Source: Flavisolibacter sp. (lineage in GTDB: Bacteria; Bacteroidota; Bacteroidia; Chitinophagales; Chitinophagaceae). From it: a stretch of 16,043 bases of DNA. A program made the position numbers and the translations under genes. The notes beneath the pieces were generated by a model. It did no database searches and was not told where the DNA came from. It saw nothing but the letters and a program-made list of their open reading frames with translations. The first letter of the stretch is position 1. The number at the start of each line of letters is the position of its first letter. The DNA lies in NCBI GenBank assembly GCA_013695175.1, contig JACDAZ010000399.1, forward strand, positions 1-16,043, read 5' to 3'. Shown here in pieces: positions 1-7,629 of this stretch.

Positions 1-114
1 ATAGTAGATGGAAAGGAATCTGTAAGTTTCCTTGTAAGAGTAAAAGAACTTCTGGAAAATCCTGAATTACTTTTATTTGGCAAAGATCCGGTGAAGGCTT
101 TGCTGGAGTTATAA
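1..114 (+). CDS. C-terminal fragment of an unidentified protein (possibly MCE/MlaD-like)
   Basis: Frame 1 is open from the window edge to TAA at 112-114 and gives the last 37 residues of a protein. The tail contains NPELLLFGKDP followed by a short Leu-rich end. The pattern NPxxLLFGK resembles, from memory, the C-terminal tail of some MlaD/PqiB-type MCE lipid-transport proteins, but the fragment is too short to assign a family. It is followed after 35 bp by the RsmB-like gene on the same strand, so the two may be co-transcribed. Coding status is fairly safe; identity is a guess. Confidence 0.5.
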   Translation: MVDGKESVSFLVRVKELLENPELLLFGKDPVKALLEL

Positions 115-149
115 AAGAATCTTTCTATTAAGGGATTACCTTAATTTTC

Positions 150-1307
150 ATGCACATATATTCTTACATTAATTCAGTCAAAGAAATCATTTCATCTTAC
201 AATGGAATAATACCTTTTGCATCCTGGTTAAAAAAGTATTTTGCAGCACTTAAAAAATATGGTTCTAAAGACAGAAAGCATATAACTCAATTATGTTATT
301 CCTGGTTTAGGTTAGGCAAGTCATTTGATCAACAACCTTTTGAAGAAAGACTTTTGATCGCTCAGTTCCTTACATCAACATCTTCAAATGTTTTCCTGCA
401 GCAATTAAAGCCAGAATGGAATCAAAAAATAGAATCACCCCTATCAGAAAAATTATCTTTTTTAAACGCTTCAGAAGAATGGTACCATATCTTTACATGG
501 CTGCATGAGGTCACTGAGAATATAGACGAAAAAGCCTTTGTTGAATCTTTTTTATCACAGCCAGATCTTTTCCTCCGCATTAGACCAGGTTATGAGGCCA
601 CAGTTAGGAAAAAGGTTGATGAAGCAGATGTAGAGTATAGGTTTATTAAGGAAGATTATTGCCAACTCCCGGTTAGTTTTAAGGTGCAGGATTATTTTGA
701 TACGGATAGGGAAGTGGTAGTACAGGATTTTAATTCGCAACAGGTGCTTAATGCATACAAGGAACTTGGGCAAAATAAAGATGTTATTTCTGCATGGGAT
801 TGTTGTGCCGCCAGCGGAGGTAAATCTTTATTGCTTTATGATCAGTTTAAAAATATTAAACTAACGGTGTCAGATATACGGAAATCCATTTTACATAATC
901 TTCAGGCAAGATTTAAACGAGCCGGTATAAAAGATTTTCAATCCTATGTATTAGATCTTTCAAAAAAAGATGTTTTACCTCCCGGTAAATTCGATCTGGT
1001 TATCTGCGATGCTCCTTGCAGCGGGTCAGGAACCTGGAGCCGGACACCTGAACAGATTTATTTTTTTAAAGAAGAAAAGATATTACACTATCAGCAGCTT
1101 CAGCAAAAAATTATAATTAATGCTTCCAAAGGAGTAAATAAAGGTGGTTATTTTTTATACATAACCTGTTCAGTATTTACAAAAGAAAATGAAGATGTTG
1201 TTTCTTTTATAAAAGATCAAACCTCACTAAATCTTGTAAGTATGAACTATTATAAAGGATATGATAAAAAGGCTGATACCTTATTTGCAGCCCTCTTTAC
1301 TTTTTAA
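150..1307 (+). CDS. rsmB: RsmB/NOL1/NOP2/Sun-family RNA (cytosine-C5) methyltransferase
   Basis: Predicted SAM-dependent m5C methyltransferase acting on rRNA, most like RsmB (16S rRNA). The 385-residue protein has an N-terminal region of about 140 residues rich in helix-forming sequence, then the methyltransferase core. SAM-binding motif I is WDCCAASGGK (216-225), with an acidic residue at Asp242 (SDIRKS). Motif IV is DAPCSGSGTWSRTPE (287-301, Cys290). Motif VI is YITCSVFTKENED (337-349), where Cys340 is the expected nucleophile and Cys290 the release cysteine. E. coli RsmB has about 429 residues, so the N-terminal part is shorter here. The ATG at 150 fits; there is no strong Shine-Dalgarno, as is usual in Bacteroidota. 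The 3' end overlaps the convergent protease gene by 11 bp. The family is certain; the exact target base (RsmB, RsmF or another member) is inferred. Confidence 0.88.
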   Translation: MHIYSYINSVKEIISSYNGIIPFASWLKKYFAALKKYGSKDRKHITQLCYSWFRLGKSFDQQPFEERLLIAQFLTSTSSNVFLQQLKPEWNQKIESPLSEKLSFLNASEEWYHIFTWLHEVTENIDEKAFVESFLSQPDLFLRIRPGYEATVRKKVDEADVEYRFIKEDYCQLPVSFKVQDYFDTDREVVVQDFNSQQVLNAYKELGQNKDVISAWDCCAASGGKSLLLYDQFKNIKLTVSDIRKSILHNLQARFKRAGIKDFQSYVLDLSKKDVLPPGKFDLVICDAPCSGSGTWSRTPEQIYFFKEEKILHYQQLQQKIIINASKGVNKGGYFLYITCSVFTKENEDVVSFIKDQTSLNLVSMNYYKGYDKKADTLFAALFTF

Positions 1308-3297
1308 TAACAAGTAATTCTTTTGTTCCCACCAACTTTTGCTGATTATAAACAGAAACAAAATATTTACCTTGTGCAAGTTGGTGAGCAGGAACAGGAA
1401 TAACAGCCATTCCTGCAGCTTTACTTCTTGTTACATTTAAAACTATACGTCCTGCAGCATCAGTTATTCTTATCTGCATATTCGGTATGGCTTCCAAAGA
1501 ATTTATATGGATGTTAAAGGATGAAAAAGCAGGATTGGGTGCTAATAAGAAGCTGTTCTCTTGTACCTGATTAATACATGATGGAGAAACAGAAACAGTA
1601 ACTGTATCAATATATCCTGCAGAAAAACCAGCAGTTGCAGTATCAATGATCTGTCTTATGCGATAACTTATTTCTCCTGTTGGTAAAGATGATATTGAAT
1701 CTGTAAACTGGTAGGTACGATTGCTGAAAACAGAACCGTTTGCTGCACGTTCACCAATTTTAATAAAGGCATTTTGTCCGGGCAACTTTCTTTCAATTTC
1801 ATACCGCATTCCTGTAATGTCTTTACTTGTCCATTCGAGGCTGGCACGGCAATTTGAAATATTTGCAGTTGCAGAAGAAGTTTCATCCAATAAAATCAAT
1901 GTAGCTTTTTTCATATCAGGAATACCATAGCCTACCCGATTATCTGGTGTTGTGTATTTATGTGCTGATCTTTTTAAGACATCTACAATCTTCATATTAT
2001 TTACTTCCTGAAATCCCTGCCAGAGACAGGTTGCTAATCCTGCCATGTTGGGACAAGCGAATGATGTACCGTTTCCGGGACCAATTGTATTGTTTGTATA
2101 TTGAATAATTGTACCCACACCAACTGATGCAACATCCGGTTTTACCTGACCGTCTGAAGATGGACCGTAACTAGAAAACCCACCAATTACACCACTTGTA
2201 TTTACAGCGCCACCTGCCAGTACACTATCCCCGTCTGCTGGCGTAATGATATAATTCCAGGAAGATCCGCCTTCATTACCGGCTGCATTCACAACTAAAA
2301 TTCCCTTTTTTGCTGCAAGATCAGCACCTATAGCAGACATAGTTGTATTGCCATTCATGTCGGCATAAGAATGATTTAAATGTTGCAGCGGTGCATCAAA
2401 TAAATAATAGCCTAATGAAGATGAAATTACATATCCGCCTGCACTGTCAACACGCTCTGCCCCGCAAACCCAGTTGTGTTCTTCTATTGGGTATTCACTA
2501 AAAGCATCCTCAGTCATGTACAAATAAAAATTTGCTTTTGGTGCAGTACCAACAAACTGACCAGGAATATTTGCTGCAATAATGGAAAAGCAATACATGC
2601 CATGCGGATGATCTTCATTTACAGATGCTTCCCTGTTTACAAAATCCCATGTATCTAAAATTTGACCATTGGCTCTTACACTGTCAAATGCTTTTAGAGA
2701 CAGGTAATTAAAATAACCAGCATCTAACATTCCAATTGTCATATTCTGACCACGTAAACCAATATTATGCAGAAATTCTCCGTTATGAATACGAACCTGG
2801 TCATAAGACTGCCCATAGTTAAAGTAATTAGCAGTTAGGCCTGATGTTCTTAGCAAAGGCGAAAAATCAAGGTTAGTATTTGGTTCCTGAAATTTTTTGG
2901 ATACTTCTTCTGAAGCATCATTTGTTTTACGTAAAGCTATTTCAGATACTGTTTGTACAAATGAAAAAGAATTTATTTTTTCAATAGCTTCTGCATCTGT
3001 TGTTTGAATTGAAACCTGGTTAAGCCATTTTGAAACATTCAGGATGGTAACATTTGGTACAGATGCAACACTGTCAAGATATCTTTTTGTAACAGGAAGA
3101 TCTGTGCTGTCTATTGTCAGATTGTATTTTGTTCTTCTTTCAATACTTTTTGAAGAAAGATAAGCAGATGGATTAGCAAGCGTAAACGTATTAAACCCTT
3201 TGTTCTTAAACTTTACAATAAAACGTGATTGAGATGATGCATGTTGAACAATAAAAAAGAAAAAGAAGAATAAAAAAAGTTTAAGAGTTTGAATCAT
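1297..3297 (-). CDS. Secreted S8 subtilisin-like serine protease with T9SS type A sorting domain
   Basis: Predicted exported endopeptidase. Numbered from the ATG at 3297 (666 aa), it has a signal peptide with a run of seven Phe ending near HASSQ, a propeptide-like region (about 25-150), and an S8 catalytic domain. The triad is Asp192 (MLDAG), His232 (HPHGMYC) and Ser412 (GTSFACP), with oxyanion Asn341 (NAAGNEG). After the protease domain comes a beta-rich segment (about 480-575). The last 85 or so residues form a Por secretion tail (APNPAFSSFNI, DAAGRIV, LAQGKYFVSV), which predicts export by the type IX system and surface anchoring or release. An in-frame TTG at 3306 overlaps the upstream lipoprotein stop (TTGA). 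I prefer the ATG nine bases later because it has an A-rich leader and leaves a normal signal peptide. It is probably co-transcribed with the lipoprotein gene. The substrate is unknown. Confidence 0.9.
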   Translation of the reverse strand: MIQTLKLFLFFFFFFIVQHASSQSRFIVKFKNKGFNTFTLANPSAYLSSKSIERRTKYNLTIDSTDLPVTKRYLDSVASVPNVTILNVSKWLNQVSIQTTDAEAIEKINSFSFVQTVSEIALRKTNDASEEVSKKFQEPNTNLDFSPLLRTSGLTANYFNYGQSYDQVRIHNGEFLHNIGLRGQNMTIGMLDAGYFNYLSLKAFDSVRANGQILDTWDFVNREASVNEDHPHGMYCFSIIAANIPGQFVGTAPKANFYLYMTEDAFSEYPIEEHNWVCGAERVDSAGGYVISSSLGYYLFDAPLQHLNHSYADMNGNTTMSAIGADLAAKKGILVVNAAGNEGGSSWNYIITPADGDSVLAGGAVNTSGVIGGFSSYGPSSDGQVKPDVASVGVGTIIQYTNNTIGPGNGTSFACPNMAGLATCLWQGFQEVNNMKIVDVLKRSAHKYTTPDNRVGYGIPDMKKATLILLDETSSATANISNCRASLEWTSKDITGMRYEIERKLPGQNAFIKIGERAANGSVFSNRTYQFTDSISSLPTGEISYRIRQIIDTATAGFSAGYIDTVTVSVSPSCINQVQENSFLLAPNPAFSSFNIHINSLEAIPNMQIRITDAAGRIVLNVTRSKAAGMAVIPVPAHQLAQGKYFVSVYNQQKLVGTKELLVIKK

Positions 3298-3302
3298 TTT
3301 TA

Positions 3303-4052
3303 TCAATTATTACTTATGATGGTACGTTTAACACCAAATCCTATGGTATTAGCTGTTGTAGGCTGATAATCCCATAAAATATAATCCTGCTGTATAAGAC
3401 CTATATTTTTTGCATATTTTTCTTTATAAAAACTTCTTATAGCAATGGAAGTAATATCAGTCAACGGTACATTAAATGATTGATCAACTGCTGTTACCGT
3501 TACAACGTCAGTATATGTTTTTCCATTCAAGCCAACAGTTTCACCGGTTTCTTCAATTTTAAATTCCCATAAATCCATATCATCATCATTACTGAAATCG
3601 TAAATAGAGCTGTAGGGTTCAAGGCTTAAAAAGCTGGTACCTTTCCAGGTATGCCCGGAGCGTATGGGACTCGTCAATTTAACAAAGCGCAAATTGTCTT
3701 CTATTACTTCAACAGCATTGGCGGTAGGGGTTATAACATAAGTACCATCAATTATCCAGGGTTGTATGCCTGCAGTATCTCTTAAATATCTGAAAATGCG
3801 ATAGGAGGGTCTATTCAGATTATCCGTAAAAAGTGCATCAACAACATGCTTCTCCTGGTATGAATTTACTTTTTCAGTTCTTCCACTTAAAAAAACAGTG
3901 GAATCTAACCGGTATATAATTTCTTTACCAACTTCAGAAAGAAAATAATCATTGGCCGTATGAAGTGTAAAATCATCAACTTCATTTTTGCAACCTGCAA
4001 GAAACAACAGGTTAAGGTTGAGGATTAAAAATGCTTTAGCAAAGGATCTCAT
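3303..4052 (-). CDS. Putative lipoprotein of unknown function
   Basis: I do not recognise this 249-residue protein. It begins with a hydrophobic signal and a lipobox, LAGC, placing the lipidated cysteine at residue 21. The residues just after it (CKNEVDD) are charged and acid-rich, which in Bacteroidota can favour export of a lipoprotein to the cell surface; that is inference. The remainder is beta-rich with many aromatic residues, has no cysteine motif and no catalytic signature I can name. The stop lies 5 bp upstream of the preferred ATG of the protease, so the two genes are very likely co-transcribed and perhaps act together at the envelope. The start at 4052 is ATG. An AT-rich palindrome (4070-4089) lies just upstream. 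Confidence 0.8.
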   Translation of the reverse strand: MRSFAKAFLILNLNLLFLAGCKNEVDDFTLHTANDYFLSEVGKEIIYRLDSTVFLSGRTEKVNSYQEKHVVDALFTDNLNRPSYRIFRYLRDTAGIQPWIIDGTYVITPTANAVEVIEDNLRFVKLTSPIRSGHTWKGTSFLSLEPYSSIYDFSNDDDMDLWEFKIEETGETVGLNGKTYTDVVTVTAVDQSFNVPLTDITSIAIRSFYKEKYAKNIGLIQQDYILWDYQPTTANTIGFGVKRTIISNN

Positions 4053-4069
4053 AGTAAATGGATTTCATG

Positions 4070-4089
4070 AAAATATGATGTCATATTTT
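4070..4089. repeat. 20-bp AT-rich inverted repeat upstream of the lipoprotein gene
   Basis: The plus strand reads AAAATATGA-TG-TCATATTTT, two exact 9-bp arms around 2 bp, overlapping a second short palindrome TTTCATGAAA (4063-4072). It lies 17 bp upstream of the lipoprotein ATG and 68 bp past the mnmA stop. It could be an operator. It could also be a weak transcript end for mnmA, but it lacks GC pairs and so would be a poor intrinsic terminator. In this AT-rich DNA chance is also possible. Confidence 0.35.
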
Positions 4090-4157
4090 TCGAGGCTAAA
4101 GCTAATAAATAAAATTTCCGAAAAAGAGTGAAGTGAAGTTTTTTTGGATATTAATGA

Positions 4158-5258
4158 TCAAAAAACTGCTTTTTGAATGATTCCTCCCCCTATTACGTCA
4201 TTTCCTTCATAAAACACAGCACTTTGACCGGGTGCAATACCCTTGGCTTTTTCATAAAATTGAACCCTTACTTCATTATCTTTCTGACTAATACCTGATA
4301 GGCTGCCTTTATCCTTATAACGAATTTTCGTTAAAGCTTCCATAGGAGCATCTAACCTGTCGTACTTGATCATATTAACCTTGCCAACAAGCATTTGTTC
4401 TTTTTCAAGGTCTTCTTCTTCACCCAGAACAACTGTATTAGTCTCAGGATCAATAGATGTAACATAAGCAGGTCGGCCTAAAGCAATATCTAAACCTTTT
4501 CTTTGTCCAATAGTATAAAAAGGGTAGCCTTTGTGTTGCCCCAGAATGTTGCCTGCTCTATCGATAAAATATCCACCTGCCACTTTTTCCTCCAATCCTT
4601 CAACCTTGCGTTTTAAAAAGCCTCTATAATTGTTATCCGGAACAAAACAAATCTCATAGCTTTCACTTTTTTTAGCAAGTTCAGGATAACCAAAATCATG
4701 GGCCATTTGGCGTATTGCTGTTTTTCTATAGCCCCCTAACGGCAAAAGTGTTCTGCTTAAAAGATCCTGTTGCAGACCCCACAGCACATAGCTTTGATCT
4801 TTTGTTTCATCAACACCTTTTGTAACTACAAAACGCCCGTTTTCATGCTGGTAAACAGATGCGTAATGCCCTGTAGCAATATATTCGCAATTCAAAGCAT
4901 CTGCTCTTTTTGCCAGCGCTCTCCATTTAATATGTGTATTACATAATACGCAAGGGTTAGGCGTACGACCTGCCAGGTATTCATCAACAAAGTTGTCCAC
5001 TACAAAAGATCCGAATTCATCCCGTATGTCTAAAATATAATGAGGAAAACCATGTTCCACCGCAGCCATCCGGGCATCATTAAAACTATCCAGGTTGCAA
5101 CAGCCGGTTTCTTTTTTACCTCCCCCACTGGCACTGTAGTCCCAGGTTTTCATAGTAATGCCTACTACTTCATAACCTTGATCATGAAGCATTAAGGCAG
5201 TAACGGTACTGTCTATACCGCCACTCATAGCTACCAAAACCTTTCCTTTCCTGCTCAT
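4158..5258 (-). CDS. mnmA: tRNA-specific 2-thiouridylase MnmA
   Basis: MnmA activates U34 of the Lys, Glu and Gln tRNAs with ATP and inserts sulfur to make the 2-thiouridine of the wobble base. From the ATG at 5258 the protein has 366 residues, the usual length. The N-terminal PP-loop ATP-binding motif is SGGIDST (12-18). The catalytic cysteines are predicted as Cys106 (NPCVLCN) and Cys204 (SESYEICFV), matching the two conserved cysteines of the E. coli enzyme. The central GQRKGLDIALGRPAYV and the C-terminal PGQSAVFYEG are also typical. A TTG-initiated extension to 5294 is possible in the frame, but a perfect -7 promoter box (5284-5291) lies inside it, so I reject it. The gene stands 105 bp upstream of the lipoprotein gene on the same strand; transcriptional linkage is uncertain. 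Confidence 0.96.
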   Translation of the reverse strand: MSRKGKVLVAMSGGIDSTVTALMLHDQGYEVVGITMKTWDYSASGGGKKETGCCNLDSFNDARMAAVEHGFPHYILDIRDEFGSFVVDNFVDEYLAGRTPNPCVLCNTHIKWRALAKRADALNCEYIATGHYASVYQHENGRFVVTKGVDETKDQSYVLWGLQQDLLSRTLLPLGGYRKTAIRQMAHDFGYPELAKKSESYEICFVPDNNYRGFLKRKVEGLEEKVAGGYFIDRAGNILGQHKGYPFYTIGQRKGLDIALGRPAYVTSIDPETNTVVLGEEEDLEKEQMLVGKVNMIKYDRLDAPMEALTKIRYKDKGSLSGISQKDNEVRVQFYEKAKGIAPGQSAVFYEGNDVIGGGIIQKAVF

Positions 5259-5283
5259 GATTGCTTTTACCCTTTTAGAATTG

Positions 5284-5291
5284 CAAAGATA
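5284..5291 (-). promoter_or_regulatory. Bacteroidota -7 promoter box for mnmA
   Basis: On the minus strand this reads TATCTTTG, an exact match to the Bacteroidota housekeeping -7 consensus TAnnTTTG. It lies 25 bp upstream of the preferred mnmA ATG (5258), giving a leader of roughly 20 nt. I see no good TTG/TTTG -33 box at the expected distance. Confidence 0.55.
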
Positions 5292-5410
5292 CAACTCCTC
5301 AGTTGGCAGCTGTTTAGTTGAATGTTAAGATATGATGGTAACATTCTCCTATAGAAGATGATTCTTCAGCAATTGATAATTTATCATAGTTTTTTAAACT
5401 ATTAATAATT

Positions 5411-5445
5411 TTTGTCACAACATTCAATTTTCTGCCTTAGTTTAG
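5411..5445 (+). promoter_or_regulatory. Candidate promoter for the 5470-6492 lipoprotein
   Basis: TTTG at 5411-5414 is followed after 23 bp by TAGTTTAG at 5438-5445, one mismatch from the -7 consensus TAnnTTTG. The spacing is at the long end of the accepted range. A start of transcription near 5452 would give a short leader to the ATG at 5470 and would exclude the upstream GTG at 5446. Confidence 0.35.
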
Positions 5446-5469
5446 GTGCCAGTTGAAATTCTATATCAA

Positions 5470-6492
5470 ATGAAAAAACTCTTTGTCTTTTTAATAACCA
5501 GCGCTTTTATTTCCTGTTCCGGTAATAATGCTCAAAATGATGTTCATTCAGACTCATTAGCAACCAATCAAAATCCGTCTGCTTCAGGCCCGGTAACTCC
5601 AGTTCTTGATACGGCGAAATTTGACGAGCTTTCCCTTTATTTGGCAAATGGCGATACAACCGGCAGGTGGCCTGTTAAAGGTCCATATCCGTTACCGGGA
5701 GCCATATTACCTTTCAATCGGGTTGTGGCTTATTATGGTAATTTATATTCCAATAGAATGGGTGCATTAGGCAAATGGCCAAAGCAGGATATGATGGAAA
5801 GGCTAAAAAAAGAAGTACAGGAATGGAATGATGCTGACAGTGTTATTAAAGCCATACCGGCACTGCATTATATAGCTATAACAGCACAGCCGGCTCCGGG
5901 CAAAGATGGTATGTACAGGTTTAGAATGCCTTATGCACAATTAGACACTGTATTAAGCTGGGCAAAAGAAATTGACGCTATTGTATTTATAGATTTCCAA
6001 ATTGGTTTAAGTACATTAATTAAAGAAGCAACTCATTATGAACAGTACCTTTCTTTACCTAATGTTCATTTAGGAATTGACCCGGAATTTGCCATGGCAG
6101 GTAAAGAAAACAAAAGACCAGGGTCCGTTATTGGAACTGTGGATGCTGCACAAATAAATGAGGTTACTGAATACCTGGCAGGATTAGTAAGAAAAAATAA
6201 TTTGCCTCCGAAAATGTTTATGATTCATCGGTTCACTCAGGGGATGGTTACTAATTATAAAAATATAAAATTATATCCTGAACTGCAGATCATAATGGAT
6301 ATGGATGGTTGGGGAGGTCCTGCAAAAAAGAAAAGCACTTATTACAGCTGGATAGCAGCTCAGCCTGTGCAATTCACAGGGTTTAAATTATTTTATGTAA
6401 ATGATACAGAATATTCTAATCAGAAAGAATTAATGCCAAAGAAGGAAGTTTTAAACTTAAAGCCATCTCCAATTTATATTCAATATCAATAA
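5470..6492 (+). CDS. Putative lipoprotein of unknown function, conserved (D-P-E-F / GWGGP type)
   Basis: A 340-residue protein with a short lipoprotein signal, MKKLFVFLITSAFISC, lipidated at Cys16, then a Ser/Asn/Pro-rich linker to about residue 45. The rest alternates beta strands and helices: VVAYYGN, YIAITAQPAPGKDGMYRFR, IVFIDFQIGLS, VHLGIDPEFAM, PGSVIGTVDAAQINEV, MFMIHRFTQGM, IIMDMDGWGGP and a final GFKLFYVND. This order of acidic strand ends suggests a TIM-barrel-like fold; the function is unknown. From memory, similar sequences (DPEW, PGxVIGSVDAAxVN, HQFT, NVDGFG) occur in secreted actinobacterial proteins. The open frame extends to a GTG at 5446, but the ATG at 5470 begins a clean signal peptide. 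It is divergent from mnmA, and its 3' end faces a repeat-rich gap. Confidence 0.82.
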   Translation: MKKLFVFLITSAFISCSGNNAQNDVHSDSLATNQNPSASGPVTPVLDTAKFDELSLYLANGDTTGRWPVKGPYPLPGAILPFNRVVAYYGNLYSNRMGALGKWPKQDMMERLKKEVQEWNDADSVIKAIPALHYIAITAQPAPGKDGMYRFRMPYAQLDTVLSWAKEIDAIVFIDFQIGLSTLIKEATHYEQYLSLPNVHLGIDPEFAMAGKENKRPGSVIGTVDAAQINEVTEYLAGLVRKNNLPPKMFMIHRFTQGMVTNYKNIKLYPELQIIMDMDGWGGPAKKKSTYYSWIAAQPVQFTGFKLFYVNDTEYSNQKELMPKKEVLNLKPSPIYIQYQ

Positions 6493-6572
6493 TTTAGGTT
6501 AGTGCACATTTCAGACTGCTCAAGGTTGATTAGTAATTGGTGAAAACTAAAAACTAAAAGGTGAAGGCTAAG

Positions 6573-6600
6573 GCTGATTGCTGGTTGCTGATTGCTGATT
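6573..6600 (+). repeat. Tandem heptamer (GCTGATT) x4 in a repeat-rich intergenic gap
   Basis: Four contiguous 7-bp units: GCTGATT, GCTGGTT, GCTGATT, GCTGATT, with one substitution in the second. Just upstream are further short direct repeats (ACTAAAA-type units at about 6546-6559, GGTGAA at 6539-6544 and 6560-6565, GGCTAA at 6566-6571). The array ends one base before the stop codon of the convergent anti-sigma-like gene. It looks like a simple-sequence array generated by slippage in the gap between two gene ends. Confidence 0.8.
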
Positions 6601-6601
6601 C

Positions 6602-6967
6602 TTATCCTTGAGAGAGAAATTGTTGAATAATAAAATAACTTATAACTATTAATAATAAAATAATGATAACAGCAATCATAAGTGTATGATCGGGTTTTAT
6701 CTGCAGCCTATCCCTTCGACTTTTTCTTTTTGCAGTTTTCCTTTTAAGTTCAAAATTTAATTGATCTACCAGAATAGTTAACCTTCTTTTGTCTTTCAAT
6801 CCTTCTAAACCCTCAACTGCATCACCCTCAAAATCACTATCCATTAAATGTTTTTCTACTTCATGCTGTTTCTCTGCAGACAATTTTCCCTGCAGGTACA
6901 ACATCAAGGTTTCCTGATCTATGTCAGGATTTAAATTGGATAATATATCTTTTAGATTTTCTTTCAT
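6602..6967 (-). CDS. Small membrane protein, probable anti-sigma factor for the adjacent sigma factor
   Basis: 121 residues. The N-terminal half (about 16-57) contains the pattern LMLYLQGKLSAEKQHEVEKHL followed by DSDFEGDAVEGLEGL. This is common in Bacteroidota proteins encoded beside sigma-70-like factors; it resembles the zinc-finger anti-sigma fold but lacks the Cys/His zinc ligands apart from His residues. Next come a basic segment (KRKTAKRKSRRDR, about 75-87) and a single membrane helix (about 94-117), ending only a few residues later, so almost the whole protein is predicted cytoplasmic. Its ATG overlaps the sigma factor stop by one base (TAATG), which implies translational coupling. 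Sequestration of the sigma factor at the membrane is inferred from this context; nothing in the sequence shows what signal would release it, since there is no periplasmic domain. Confidence 0.8.
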   Translation of the reverse strand: MKENLKDILSNLNPDIDQETLMLYLQGKLSAEKQHEVEKHLMDSDFEGDAVEGLEGLKDKRRLTILVDQLNFELKRKTAKRKSRRDRLQIKPDHTLMIAVIIILLLIVISYFIIQQFLSQG

Positions 6968-7536
6968 TAGTGACGATTATCAAGCTTTTTTTGGAGAAGT
7001 AACTTCAAATTGCGTTTTCCATTTTGAATATAGCTCTTTACCTGCATTATTGAAAAACCTGTTATTTCACTGATCTGGTTATAACTGTTCTTTTTAAGAT
7101 AAAACAAAATTACACACTGTTTCTGCTCATCATTCAATTCTTCAAGCGATTCTTCCAAAACAATATAAGTTTTCTCGTTTTCAATAAACTTTTGTTTATC
7201 TGTTTCTTCATCAGCAATTTGAACTTTTGAGATTTCCTTTATGTCTCTTACTGTATTGCCCCTTAGCTTCATGAGGCAATGATTTTTAGCAACCATATAC
7301 AACCACGATTTAAAGTAATCGATCTTGTATTTATTAACTTCTGATAAAACTTTTAGAAATATTTGCTGTACTGCATCTTTGGCTTCCTCTTCATTTTTCA
7401 GGTATTTCATGCACACACCAAAAAGCAATAATGTATAACGCTCCAATAATACACCTATCCACTCGTGGTTGTTATCATTGTAATACTTTTCCAGGAGTTC
7501 AGCATCATTAATATGGTCAAATCGCCCTGCCTTCAC
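6967..7536 (-). CDS. RNA polymerase sigma-70 family (ECF-like) sigma factor
   Basis: A 189-residue sigma factor with region 2 at about residues 24-92 (KYLKNEEEAKDAVQQIFLKVL, then FKSWLYMVAKNHCLMKLR, the core-binding and -10 recognition helices) and region 4 at about 125-185 (LEELNDEQKQCVILFYLKKNSY, then the helix-turn-helix ISEITGFSIMQVKSYIQNGKRNLK). Regions 1, 3 and a long linker are absent, as in ECF factors. The start is a GTG at 7536: no ATG lies upstream before the in-frame stop at 7555-7557, and the first internal Met would cut into region 2. It overlaps the anti-sigma-like gene by one base and is divergent from the NlpC/P60 gene with 93 bp between. The target regulon is unknown. Confidence 0.92.
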   Translation of the reverse strand: MKAGRFDHINDAELLEKYYNDNNHEWIGVLLERYTLLLFGVCMKYLKNEEEAKDAVQQIFLKVLSEVNKYKIDYFKSWLYMVAKNHCLMKLRGNTVRDIKEISKVQIADEETDKQKFIENEKTYIVLEESLEELNDEQKQCVILFYLKKNSYNQISEITGFSIMQVKSYIQNGKRNLKLLLQKKLDNRH

Positions 7537-7629
7537 TATTGAAAAGTAGCTATTTCATTTAAAACAATAAAAGATTCGCCCAAAATCCTTTTCTTAGATG
7601 CATAATTTTCCTGAATTCATAATAAAAAC

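Noticed and set aside
4070..4089. Intrinsic terminator for mnmA
   Set aside because: The stem is almost entirely A-T with a 2-nt loop and lacks a T tract on the minus strand beyond the arm itself; kept only as an inverted repeat.
5259..5294. TTG-initiated 12-residue extension of MnmA
   Set aside because: A perfect -7 promoter box lies within it, and MnmA proteins begin near MSRKGKVLVAMSGG.
6573..6600. CRISPR-like repeats
   Set aside because: Units are 7 bp, contiguous and without spacers; this is a simple tandem array.
6602..7536. Toxin-antitoxin pair
   Set aside because: The small overlapping genes looked like a TA pair at first, but the upstream gene has clear sigma regions 2 and 4 and the other has a membrane helix and an anti-sigma-like N-terminus.
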